From: Spirochaetota bacterium
GTDB taxonomy: Bacteria; Spirochaetota; Brevinematia; DTOW01
Length of the DNA: 12,861 nt
NCBI GenBank assembly: GCA_028276145.1
Contig: JAPYWX010000034.1
Coordinates: 1 to 12,861 of the forward strand
Direction of reading: 5' to 3'
The notes below the pieces were generated by a model that made no database searches, was not told where the DNA came from, and was given only the letters and a program-made list of their open reading frames with translations. Made by a program: the position numbers and the translations under genes. Shown here piece by piece: positions 6,842 through 12,758 of this stretch; positions within the stretch are counted from its first letter, which is position 1, and every line of letters starts with the position of its first letter.

Positions 6842-7999
6842 TTATAGTAGAGCCTTAAAAACATCAACTTTATCTGTCTTTTCCCAAGTGAACTCTGGTT
6901 CTTTTTCTGGGTCTCTGCCGAAGTGTCCGTATACAGAGGTTTTCTGATATATTGGTCTTCTAAGGTTGAGGTATTCTATTATGCCTTTCGGTGTTAGATC
7001 GAAGTTTTTCCATATAGCTTTTTCAATTTCTGCTTCGTCAACTTTGCTTGTTCCAAAGGTATTTACAACTAAAGAAACTGGTTGAGATACTCCTATGACA
7101 TAAGCTACCTGTATTTCACATTCCTTTGCTATTCCTGATGCTACAATGTTTTTAGCTATGTATCTCATCATGTAAGCTGCACTTCTATCAACTTTTGTAG
7201 GGTCTTTGCCTGAGAACGCACCACCGCCATGCCTAGCCCAACCACCATAAGTATCTGCTATTATCTTCCTACCAGTTAGGCCAGAGTCTCCATGAGGTCC
7301 ACCTATCACAAATCTTCCAGTTGCGTTTATGAAGTACTCAGTATCTTCGTCTAAATAGTTTGAAGGTATTACCTCTTTTATAACTTTTTCTATGATAAAT
7401 TCCCTGAGTTCTTCTAGGGATATATCTTCTGTATGTTGCGCTGCAACGACAACATTTTTTACCCTGATAGGTACACCATCTTTGTATTCAACTGTAACCT
7501 GGCTTTTACCATCAGGTCTTAGAAATGGAGCTTTCCCTGTTTTTCTTACTTCCGCTAGTTTTCTTGTTATCCTATGTGCTAGGTCTATTGTCAATGGCAT
7601 GAAATTAGGAGTTTCGCTTGTTGCGTATCCAAACATCATTCCTTGGTCTCCAGCACCACCGGTATCAACACCCATAGCTATATCAGGCGATTGCTTTTTG
7701 ATACTAGAAATTATACCTATACTTTTATAATCAAATCCCATTTCACTGTCAGTATAACCTATTTCTTTTATTTTCTCTCTTATTTTTTCATCCAAGTCAA
7801 ACTTGTGGATATTAGATGTTATTTCACCAGTGACAAAAACTAATCCTGTTGTTACAACAGTTTCACAAGCTACTCTTGAATATGGGTCTCCAGCTATAAA
7901 TTCATCGAGTACCATATCAGATATTTGGTCTGCTATTTTGTCAGGATGTCCTTCGGTAACAGATTCTGAGGTAAAAAGATAGGTTCCTTTCCTTCTCAT
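6842..7999 (-). CDS. metK: S-adenosylmethionine synthetase
   Basis: Makes S-adenosylmethionine from methionine and ATP in the cytoplasm, using Mg and K. The 385 residues match the bacterial family length. ESVTEGHPDKIADQISD (12-28) holds the ATP-site H18; GAGDQGMMFGYA (115-126) is the signature hexapeptide region; HGGGAFSGKDPTKVDRSAAY (257-276) is the glycine-rich phosphate-binding loop. The ATG at 7999 has AGGAGA about seven bases upstream (8011-8006). A promoter on the minus strand at 8056-8029 lies between flgB and metK, so metK-trxA-trpB can be transcribed on their own, while readthrough from flgB is also possible since no terminator is visible in the 63-bp gap. Confidence 0.98.
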   Translation of the reverse strand: MRRKGTYLFTSESVTEGHPDKIADQISDMVLDEFIAGDPYSRVACETVVTTGLVFVTGEITSNIHKFDLDEKIREKIKEIGYTDSEMGFDYKSIGIISSIKKQSPDIAMGVDTGGAGDQGMMFGYATSETPNFMPLTIDLAHRITRKLAEVRKTGKAPFLRPDGKSQVTVEYKDGVPIRVKNVVVAAQHTEDISLEELREFIIEKVIKEVIPSNYLDEDTEYFINATGRFVIGGPHGDSGLTGRKIIADTYGGWARHGGGAFSGKDPTKVDRSAAYMMRYIAKNIVASGIAKECEIQVAYVIGVSQPVSLVVNTFGTSKVDEAEIEKAIWKNFDLTPKGIIEYLNLRRPIYQKTSVYGHFGRDPEKEPEFTWEKTDKVDVFKALL

Positions 8000-8028
8000 C
8001 GTTTTTCTCCTAAAGGATGTAGAGAAAT

Positions 8029-8056
8029 TTTATACTAAGTTTATAGGATTATTCAA
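8029..8056 (-). promoter_or_regulatory. Predicted sigma-70 promoter for metK-trxA-trpB
   Basis: On the minus strand TTGAAT (8056-8051) and TATAAA (8034-8029) are separated by 16 bp, close to housekeeping consensus. Transcription would begin around 8022 and leave a leader of roughly 20 nt before metK, with the ribosome site inside it. This leader is too short for a SAM riboswitch, and none is seen. Confidence 0.55.
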
Positions 8057-8062
8057 ATTGGT

Positions 8063-8494
8063 TTATGCTGTTGACCTCATAACCATTTCTAGTTTTCTTA
8101 TGTTTCTGTTGTACATTTCTATTAGTAGATTATATCTCATAGCATTCTTTGTAAAGTCTACCATTTCTTTGTCTATGTCTACTCCGTTTTTATCGTTTCT
8201 ATAGAAAGTGTCGTAGTCTATTGTTATTCTTGGTTTTACCTTTCGGTAATCTATCACTTCTTCAAATGGTATGTGTTTGGGGTGAGTCATTTTGGTGGGG
8301 TATTCGGGACCTTTTTCTGAGTCTAGGGCTCTTTTAAGTTCTGATTCGAAGTTGACCTCCGCTCTTTTGAAGTTTGGAGTATCTGCGTTTGCTATATTAT
8401 CGGCTATTACGTTATGTCTTATCATTACTGCATCTAAGTCTCTTTTTATTAGGTCTAAAAATTTACCGTCTCTTGTTGATGTTGAGAATATCAT
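8063..8494 (-). CDS. flgB: Flagellar basal-body rod protein FlgB
   Basis: Proximal rod subunit of the flagellar basal body, exported by the flagellar type III system and assembled in the periplasm. The 143 residues are a normal FlgB length. The diagnostic N-terminal segment NVIADNIANADTPNFKRAEV (28-47) is clear, and the C-terminal helix (RYNLLIEMYNRNIRKLEMVM) is typical of rod and hook proteins. VNFESELKRALDSE and YRKVKPRITIDYDTF resemble spirochaete FlgB proteins as I recall them. The ATG at 8494 has no recognisable ribosome site; instead an 8-bp inverted repeat sits where one should be (8499-8517). The usual partners flgC and fliE are absent: metK follows after 63 bp. No alternative start with a better ribosome site is visible. 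Confidence 0.93.
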   Translation of the reverse strand: MIFSTSTRDGKFLDLIKRDLDAVMIRHNVIADNIANADTPNFKRAEVNFESELKRALDSEKGPEYPTKMTHPKHIPFEEVIDYRKVKPRITIDYDTFYRNDKNGVDIDKEMVDFTKNAMRYNLLIEMYNRNIRKLEMVMRSTA

Positions 8495-8498
8495 ATAT

Positions 8499-8517
8499 AA
8501 AACTTTCGTAAAGTTTT
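8499..8517. promoter_or_regulatory. Inverted repeat in the flgB leader
   Basis: AAAACTTT (8499-8506) and AAAGTTTT (8510-8517) are perfect complements around CGT, four bases from the flgB start. It occupies the expected ribosome-binding position in the 86-bp gap between the divergent flgB and skp genes. It may be an operator or an mRNA hairpin; neither is shown. Confidence 0.5.
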
Positions 8518-8533
8518 CGCTAATTTTTATTTT

Positions 8534-8563
8534 TTGTATTTTGTCTTTTTTTACTTTGATAAT
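8534..8563 (+). promoter_or_regulatory. Possible promoter for skp-lpxD-rnc
   Basis: TTGTAT (8534-8539) and GATAAT (8558-8563) are 18 bp apart. The -10 context TTTGATAAT resembles that of the FIST-gene promoter. The predicted start at about 8570 leaves only some 11 nt before the ATG, almost all of it ribosome site, which lowers confidence. Confidence 0.4.
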
Positions 8564-8580
8564 ACAAGAAGGAGGAGGGT

Positions 8581-9168
8581 ATGAGAACGAAAGTTTTGGT
8601 ATTGGTAAGTACTTTACTTCTTTCGTTTGCTTTATTATCTTATGGCGCTTATAACAGGGTTGAGAAGATAGGTATAGTTAGCATAGATGACATCGTTGAC
8701 GCTTTCCTTGAGGGTAAGGATATAGCGAAAGATTTCAATAACTACAAAGACCAAGCCAGGGTTAGATTGTCTAGTATGGATGCAGAGATAAATTCTATTA
8801 GGAAAAACTTATTGGAAATTTCCAATAAGATTGTTAAATCAACTAACGAAAGTACAAATTCTTATGTTGATTATTCTCTTTATTCTGAATACAAAAGGCT
8901 CTCTGATGAGTACAACATGAAGGTGGAATCTTACAGAAATGAAGTTGAGAAGGTTAACAAAGAGATAGTGAACATGAGAAATAATCTTATGAGGTATGTT
9001 ATAAAGGATGTTCTTGATTACATAAGGGACTATGGTACAAAGAAGGGATATACGTTGATAATAGAGAGAAGTACCGGAAAGATTTTGTTTGTTTCCCCAG
9101 GGTCTGATATTACCTCTGATTTGGCTTCCTATATTAAGACGCAGGAGGCTACGAAAAATAAATACTAG
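8581..9168 (+). CDS. OmpH/Skp-family periplasmic chaperone
   Basis: Expected to hold unfolded outer membrane proteins in the periplasm on their way to the Bam complex. Of its 195 residues the first 23 or so look like a signal peptide: basic MRTK, hydrophobic core 5-20, and a likely cleavage near SYGA-YN. IGIVSIDDIVDAF (30-42) is the conserved first strand and helix of OmpH proteins. A long charged helical region (about 50-145) would make the coiled-coil tentacles. KGYTLIIERSTGKILFVSPGSDITSDLASYIK near the end matches the C-terminal strand segment of the family (GYTLV, DLT). The ATG at 8581 has AAGGAGG five bases upstream (8569-8575). lpxD follows 8 bp after its stop, the same skp-lpxD neighbourhood found in many double-membraned bacteria. 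Confidence 0.87.
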   Translation: MRTKVLVLVSTLLLSFALLSYGAYNRVEKIGIVSIDDIVDAFLEGKDIAKDFNNYKDQARVRLSSMDAEINSIRKNLLEISNKIVKSTNESTNSYVDYSLYSEYKRLSDEYNMKVESYRNEVEKVNKEIVNMRNNLMRYVIKDVLDYIRDYGTKKGYTLIIERSTGKILFVSPGSDITSDLASYIKTQEATKNKY

Positions 9169-9176
9169 GGGTTTCT

Positions 9177-10223
9177 ATGAAATTTACGGTTGAGGCTTTG
9201 GCAAACTTTGTAGGTGGGGTAGCTGAAGGTAACATTAGTGAAGAGATTTTTGGGCTTGCCGAGTATGATAGAGGGAAAAAGGGGGAAATAACTTTTGTTG
9301 TAGATAAAAAAAAGTACGAAGAAGCCTTAAAAACAGAGGTTTCAGCTATAGTGGTGCCCCATGATTTCGATTTTAAGGGTAAAACGTTAATCAGAGTTGA
9401 TGACCCTAAGTTTGCAATTGCAAGGATAGCTGAACTTTTTAATCCTTATCAAAATGTTGGCTTTCAAGGAATTTCTGATAAAGCATATATAGGTGATAAT
9501 GTCAAAATAGGAAAGAATGTCACTATCATGCCTTTTGTGACTATACAAGATAACGTTGAGATAGGGGATAACACAGTTATTTTCTCTGGGGTCTTTGTTG
9601 GGTATAATTCTATTATAGGTAATAACGTTGTTTTGAAACCTAATGTTGTCATATATCCGGGCACTGTAATAGGCAATAATGTTATAATTCACGCTGGTAG
9701 TATTATAGGTAGTGATGGTTTTGGTTATGTGAATAAGGAAGGTAAACATTATAAGATACCTCATATTGGTAGGGTTGTTATTGAGGATGATGTTGAAATT
9801 GGTGCTAACACTTGTGTTGATAGAGCGTTTATCGGTGAAACTGTTATTGGCAAAGGCACTAAGATAGATAATCTTGTCCAAATAGCTCACAATGTCAAGA
9901 TTGGTAAAAATGTGATAATCGTTTCTCAAGCTGGTATTGCTGGCAGTACAGAGATAGGTAATAATGTGATAATAGCAGGGCAGGCAGGTATTGTTGACCA
10001 TGCGAAAATCGGTGATAATGTTGTCATAATGGCTAAGGCTGGAGTGGAAGACAGAGAAGTGCCACCTAACAAGGTTCTTCTTGGCATACCTGCACGAGAT
10101 GCTCTCGAACAAAAGAGAATCTTTGTTGCTGAAACGAAGTTACCAGAGTTGCTCAAGAGAGTTAAAGATATAGAAGACAGGTTAAGGTATGGTTTTTCTG
10201 AGAAGGACAAATCTGCCGAGTGA
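9177..10223 (+). CDS. lpxD: UDP-3-O-(acyl)-glucosamine N-acyltransferase
   Basis: Third step of lipid A synthesis: transfers a hydroxyacyl chain from acyl carrier protein to the 2-amino group of UDP-3-O-acyl-glucosamine in the cytoplasm. The 348 residues show an N-terminal uridine-binding domain (1-97), including LAEYDRGKKGEITFVVD, then a left-handed beta helix made of about ten hexapeptide coils such as IGDNVKIGKNV and VIGNNVIIHAG (about 100-290), then a C-terminal helix. The catalytic His is H238 in DNLVQIAHNVKIG, matching His239 of E. coli. GSDGFGY (178-184) is a further family segment. The start ATG at 9177 follows AGGGG (9167-9171), which overlaps the skp stop. The 3' end overlaps rnc by 35 bp. 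Confidence 0.97.
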   Translation: MKFTVEALANFVGGVAEGNISEEIFGLAEYDRGKKGEITFVVDKKKYEEALKTEVSAIVVPHDFDFKGKTLIRVDDPKFAIARIAELFNPYQNVGFQGISDKAYIGDNVKIGKNVTIMPFVTIQDNVEIGDNTVIFSGVFVGYNSIIGNNVVLKPNVVIYPGTVIGNNVIIHAGSIIGSDGFGYVNKEGKHYKIPHIGRVVIEDDVEIGANTCVDRAFIGETVIGKGTKIDNLVQIAHNVKIGKNVIIVSQAGIAGSTEIGNNVIIAGQAGIVDHAKIGDNVVIMAKAGVEDREVPPNKVLLGIPARDALEQKRIFVAETKLPELLKRVKDIEDRLRYGFSEKDKSAE

Positions 10224-10932
10224 TAGAGAGAAAAAGCTGGAAGAACTTGAGGCTAAGATAGGCGTTAGGATAAAAGATTTAGAACTTCTCCATATAGCTA
10301 CTATTCACAAATCGTATACCAAAGCTAATAACTTGCCTTCATCAATGTGTAATGAAAGGTTAGAGTTTGTAGGCGATGCTTTTATATCAATGGTTATTAG
10401 TAAGCACTTATACTTTTTTTTGCCTAATGCTAGCGAAGGAGAATTATCATCAATAAAATCTGACGTAGTTAGTAGAAGTGTTATGTATGACATAGGTGAT
10501 AAGTTGGCTTTACAAAATTATATTTTGTCCTTTCCACCTATTACTAAGTACAGTGACAGGGGGATTAAGACTATAATATCAAATACTGTTGAAGCAATAG
10601 TAGGTGCTTACCTAGTTTCTAATGGCATACTTGAGGCAGAAAAGATGGTTTTGAACTTGTTTAGGGATATTGTAGAAAGAAGAATCAAGGAGGGTAGTAG
10701 AGATTATAAAAGTAAGCTTCAAATGTTAGCTGTCAAGTTGTTTGGTGAGTATCCGGAATACAATGTAAAGGAAGTCAGGGGTCCCGATCATGCTAGGGAG
10801 TATGTTGTTGAGGTTAACATAGGTGGTAAGGGATATGGTGTTGGTAAGGGCAAATCAAAAAAAGCTGCAGAACAGGAGGCAGCAAAGGAAACTTTAAAAA
10901 GTATTGACACTGAAAGTATTAATTCTGAATGA
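10189..10932 (+). CDS. rnc: Ribonuclease III with an Asn at a metal-binding Asp position
   Basis: Cleaves double-stranded RNA in rRNA and mRNA processing. The 247 residues have a nuclease domain (about 15-165) with the signature NERLEFVGDAF (55-65) and a C-terminal double-stranded RNA-binding domain (172-238) ending in GKGKSKKAAEQEAAKETL. The acidic residues E56, E59, D63, E83 (in SEGEL) and E135 are present. At the position of E. coli Asp114 this protein has N132 (ISNTVEAIVGAY; codon AAT at 10582-10584), where nearly all relatives have Asp. Because one base separates AAT from GAT, this could be genuine or an error. The start ATG at 10189 lies inside lpxD in another frame, a 35-bp overlap; no better start exists before the conserved region, so translation is probably coupled. 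It is followed by hairpin region B. Confidence 0.93.
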   Translation: MVFLRRTNLPSDREKKLEELEAKIGVRIKDLELLHIATIHKSYTKANNLPSSMCNERLEFVGDAFISMVISKHLYFFLPNASEGELSSIKSDVVSRSVMYDIGDKLALQNYILSFPPITKYSDRGIKTIISNTVEAIVGAYLVSNGILEAEKMVLNLFRDIVERRIKEGSRDYKSKLQMLAVKLFGEYPEYNVKEVRGPDHAREYVVEVNIGGKGYGVGKGKSKKAAEQEAAKETLKSIDTESINSE

Positions 10933-11013
10933 TTGTTTTGAAAAAATATTGTGCTTTAACTTAATGGAAAGAACTATTTTTTGATAAACCTTTTAAGAGT
11001 GCGGAAATTTGTG

Positions 11014-11058
11014 GCATCTTTGATGCGTGGCATCTTTGATGCGCAGCATCTACAATGC
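11014..11058. repeat. GCATC/GATGC palindrome array, three copies, 16-bp period
   Basis: GCATCTTTGATGC occurs at 11014-11026 and 11030-11042, and a variant GCATCTACAATGC at 11046-11058. Spacers are GTG and GCA. Arms are 5 bp, loop 3 nt, spacer 3 nt, exactly the geometry of copies A3-A5 at 5184-5228 though the bases differ. The third copy has one mismatch in the arm. Confidence 0.88.
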
Positions 11059-11083
11059 GTATCATTTCTACAATAAAAATGGT

Positions 11084-11114
11084 GTGCTTAATAGCACGTT
11101 GTGCTTAATAGCAC
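11084..11114. repeat. GTGCT/AGCAC palindrome array, two copies (B1-B2)
   Basis: GTGCTTAATAGCAC occurs at 11084-11097 and 11101-11114 with spacer GTT, period 17 bp. The loop TAAT is shared by both copies. Confidence 0.9.
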
Positions 11115-11120
11115 TCTCTT

Positions 11121-11164
11121 ATTAATTGGAGATTCAAGAGAGGTTAAATCTCTTTACAATTAAT
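11121..11164. repeat. GAGAG hairpin with ATTAATTG/CAATTAAT outer arms (unit D2)
   Basis: Outer arms ATTAATTG (11121-11128) and CAATTAAT (11157-11164) are perfect 8-bp complements. Inside them AAGAGA (11136-11141) pairs with TCTCTT (11149-11154). The unit lies between array blocks B1-B2 and B3-B7. Confidence 0.75.
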
Positions 11165-11177
11165 TAGGGTGTGTGGG

Positions 11178-11259
11178 TAGCTTAATAGAACTTTGTGCTT
11201 CATAGCACGTAGTGCTTAGTAGCACGTTGTGCTTAGTAGTACGTTGCGCTTCATAGCAC
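11178..11259. repeat. GTGCT/AGCAC palindrome array, five copies at exact 17-bp period (B3-B7)
   Basis: Units start at 11178, 11195, 11212, 11229 and 11246, with spacers TTT, GTA, GTT and GTT. Units are TAGCTTAATAGAAC (degenerate), GTGCTTCATAGCAC, GTGCTTAGTAGCAC, GTGCTTAGTAGTAC and GCGCTTCATAGCAC. The change in the fourth copy leaves a G-T pair in plus-strand RNA, and the change in the fifth leaves one in the other strand, so arms are weakened rather than lost. Confidence 0.9.
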
Positions 11260-11390
11260 CTTATTATTGTCTTAGAGAGTATAGATTGGCTTTGTCTCTC
11301 TGTATCAATTAAGGTGGATGCTTAGTAGTGCTTTCTTAATTCGTGTATTCTAGAGAGTGTAGAGAGACAAAGTCTCTCTACAATAATAAG
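11260..11390. repeat. Large inverted repeat enclosing GAGAG hairpins D3 and D4
   Basis: CTTATTATTG (11260-11269) and CAATAATAAG (11381-11390) are perfect 10-bp complements. Inside lie hairpin D3 (AGAGAG 11274-11279 with CTCTCT 11296-11301), arms AATTAAG (11307-11313) and CTTAATT (11335-11341) around a degenerate GTGCT-type unit (11318-11331), and hairpin D4. D4 is the best in the region: TGTAGAGAGAC (11358-11368) and GTCTCTCTACA (11372-11382), an 11-bp perfect stem with loop AAA. Confidence 0.8.
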
Positions 11391-11396
11391 GGCGGG

Positions 11397-11409
11397 GTGC
11401 TTATAGCAC
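11397..11409. repeat. Single GTGCT/AGCAC palindrome (B9)
   Basis: GTGCTTATAGCAC here is identical to copies A3-A5 at 5184-5228 in region A. It follows the CAATAATAAGGG tail of unit D4 after a short G-rich stretch. Confidence 0.85.
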
Positions 11410-11410
11410 A

Positions 11411-11464
11411 TTCTTAAATTAAGAATCAGGCATTAGCCTGTTAAGAATCAGGCACTAGCCTGTG
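11411..11464. repeat. TTCTTA hairpin and two CAGGC/GCCTG hairpins in a 22-bp tandem repeat
   Basis: TTCTTA (11411-11416) and TAAGAA (11420-11425) pair perfectly. Overlapping this, a 22-bp unit occurs twice at 11421-11442 and 11443-11464, differing at two positions, and each contains CAGGC, a 4-nt loop (ATTA or ACTA) and GCCTG (11427-11440 and 11449-11462). Confidence 0.88.
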
Positions 11465-11489
11465 AATTTCTCAACGCAGTCGGAAATTG

Positions 11490-11518
11490 TTGAAATACTT
11501 ATTACATTGGTTGATAAT
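11490..11518 (+). promoter_or_regulatory. Predicted sigma-70 promoter for the FIST gene
   Basis: TTGAAA (11490-11495) and GATAAT (11513-11518) are separated by 17 bp, the optimum. Transcription would start near 11525, giving a leader of about 17 nt that includes the ribosome site AGGAGG (11531-11536). All of the hairpin repeats lie upstream of it. Confidence 0.6.
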
Positions 11519-11541
11519 TTAGCTAGGATTAGGAGGTTTTT

Positions 11542-12672
11542 ATGAGGTATGTAAGTTTAAATAATATCTCTAGTCTTTTGAATGCAAACTGGGCAGTTTG
11601 CTATGTTACAGTTGATGTTGATATGAAGGAAGTGATGAAGAAAATAAGGAGTATTAATGAAAAAGTGGAGGTTTTTGGATGTAGCTCTTTTAAGGGGGTT
11701 TTTACGCCTGAGGGGTTTATTAGGGGAGCACATTTCCTGGCTTCTTACGAAGAGGATGGTGTTTCGGCTTATTCCGTTATAGCTGAATGTAATGAGTCTA
11801 ATGCTTTAGAAAAAGTTGAAAATATGTGTAAAGAGATGAAGCAGAATTTTGGTGTTCCTGATGTTATACTTATGCATGCTACGCCAGGTTTTGAAGAGAA
11901 GGTAATAGAAGGTATTGAAAAAGTTTTTGATGGTAATGTAAGGGTTTATGGTGGAAGTGCCGGAGATGACGACATTTCTGGTAAATGGTTTATTTTCAAG
12001 AACGATACGATTATAAAAGAGGGAGTTTTGCTGGTGGGGTTTAAGCACTCTAAGAAGATATACGGGGCATTTTTAAGTGGATATTTACCTACACCACATC
12101 AAGGTAAAGTCACTAAGGCTAGTGGTAGAATAGTCTACGAAATAGATGGTAGACCCGCTGCCATCGTTTATAATGAGTGGACGGGTGGAATTATAAGTGA
12201 TTACCTGGATAAGGGAGGTGTTATTCTTGGGGCAACTACTCTAAATCCAGTTGGTAGAGTAATAAGTGAGGTTTTGGGGATAAAACAGTATTTGCTTTCT
12301 CATCCGCATCAAGTTCTTCCAAAGGAAAAAGCTCTGTCTTTCTTCACTGAGTTTAAGGAAGGGGATGAAATAGTTTTGATGAAAGGGTATAAGTCTTCTT
12401 TGGTGGATAGGGTTAGGCAAGTTATTGAGAGGGCTTTAGGTGTAGATAAGGGTAGAGTTAAACTCTCAGGTGCTATATTTGTGTATTGCGGTGGCTGCGT
12501 TGGAGCTATACTTGATGATATTGACAAAGTTGTGGAAGAATACAGGATTAACATGGGTAATACACCTTTTGTCGGAGCTGCTACGTTTGGTGAACAAGGG
12601 TGTTTCATCGGTCAGGAAAAACATAATAAACACGGTAACTTGATGGCAAACATGATAATGTTCCAGGGATAA
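11542..12672 (+). CDS. FIST-domain sensory protein
   Basis: FIST proteins are predicted ligand-sensing modules of bacterial signal transduction, thought to bind small molecules, possibly amino acids. The 376 residues make a stand-alone FIST_N plus FIST_C protein with no signal peptide or membrane segment, so it is probably cytoplasmic. FIST_N shows VFGCSSFKGVF (44-54) and VYGGSAGDDD (135-144); FIST_C shows VYCGGCVGA (314-322), GAATFGEQGCFIG (345-357) and HGNLMANM (364-371). The start ATG at 11542 follows AGGAGG at a spacing of five. No kinase, receiver, GGDEF or methyl-accepting domain is fused, so it must act through a partner. The gene just downstream begins like CheX, which makes a chemotaxis role plausible. 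A terminator follows its stop by about 10 bp. Its ligand is unknown. Confidence 0.88.
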   Translation: MRYVSLNNISSLLNANWAVCYVTVDVDMKEVMKKIRSINEKVEVFGCSSFKGVFTPEGFIRGAHFLASYEEDGVSAYSVIAECNESNALEKVENMCKEMKQNFGVPDVILMHATPGFEEKVIEGIEKVFDGNVRVYGGSAGDDDISGKWFIFKNDTIIKEGVLLVGFKHSKKIYGAFLSGYLPTPHQGKVTKASGRIVYEIDGRPAAIVYNEWTGGIISDYLDKGGVILGATTLNPVGRVISEVLGIKQYLLSHPHQVLPKEKALSFFTEFKEGDEIVLMKGYKSSLVDRVRQVIERALGVDKGRVKLSGAIFVYCGGCVGAILDDIDKVVEEYRINMGNTPFVGAATFGEQGCFIGQEKHNKHGNLMANMIMFQG

Positions 12673-12682
12673 AGTAGGAGAG

Positions 12683-12715
12683 AGAGAGGCGTAGCCTCTC
12701 TTAGTTTTGTTTTTA
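12683..12715 (+). terminator. Intrinsic terminator of the FIST gene
   Basis: AGAGAGGC (12683-12690), loop GTA and GCCTCTCT (12694-12701) form a perfect 8-bp stem, followed by a T-rich tract TTAGTTTTGTTTTT. The loop and closing pairs (GGC-GTA-GCC) have the same shape as GGC-GAA-GCC in the cydAB terminator. Confidence 0.87.
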
Positions 12716-12734
12716 CTAATTTGTAAAGTATAAT
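12707..12734 (+). promoter_or_regulatory. Predicted promoter for the CheX-like gene
   Basis: TTGTTT (12707-12712) and a perfect TATAAT (12729-12734) are 16 bp apart. The -35 box overlaps the T-tract of the preceding terminator. Transcription would start near 12741, about 18 nt before the ATG. Confidence 0.55.
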
Positions 12735-12758
12735 AAGTTTGTTTAAGATAATTGTATT

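Larger units (their letters stand above)
10933..11541. other. Noncoding hairpin-repeat region B between rnc and the FIST gene
   Basis: These 609 bp contain no convincing gene, tRNA or known RNA. In order they hold an AT-rich start with nothing recognisable (10933-11010), three GCATC/GATGC palindromes, two GTGCT palindromes, a GAGAG hairpin (D2), five GTGCT palindromes, two more GAGAG hairpins (D3, D4) inside a larger inverted repeat, one more GTGCT palindrome, a TTCTTA hairpin, two CAGGC hairpins and a promoter. No terminator with a T-run is seen after rnc. Confidence 0.85.

Noticed and set aside
8000..8062. SAM riboswitch before metK
   Set aside because: The gap is 63 bp, and the predicted leader is about 20 nt, too short for any known SAM aptamer plus expression platform.
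9387..10112. Long open frame of 241 codons on the minus strand inside lpxD
   Set aside because: It is antisense to a complete, highly conserved LpxD; the hexapeptide repeats give a regular codon pattern that leaves the opposite frame open. The translation resembles no family and is low in complexity.
11014..11464. Insertion sequence or remnant transposase
   Set aside because: No transposase coding remnant and no clear target duplication are visible; the palindromes could be non-autonomous elements, but the window cannot show it.
10933..11541. tRNA, riboswitch or small protein gene in region B
   Set aside because: No cloverleaf, no recognised aptamer core, and no open frame with a ribosome site and reasonable composition was found.
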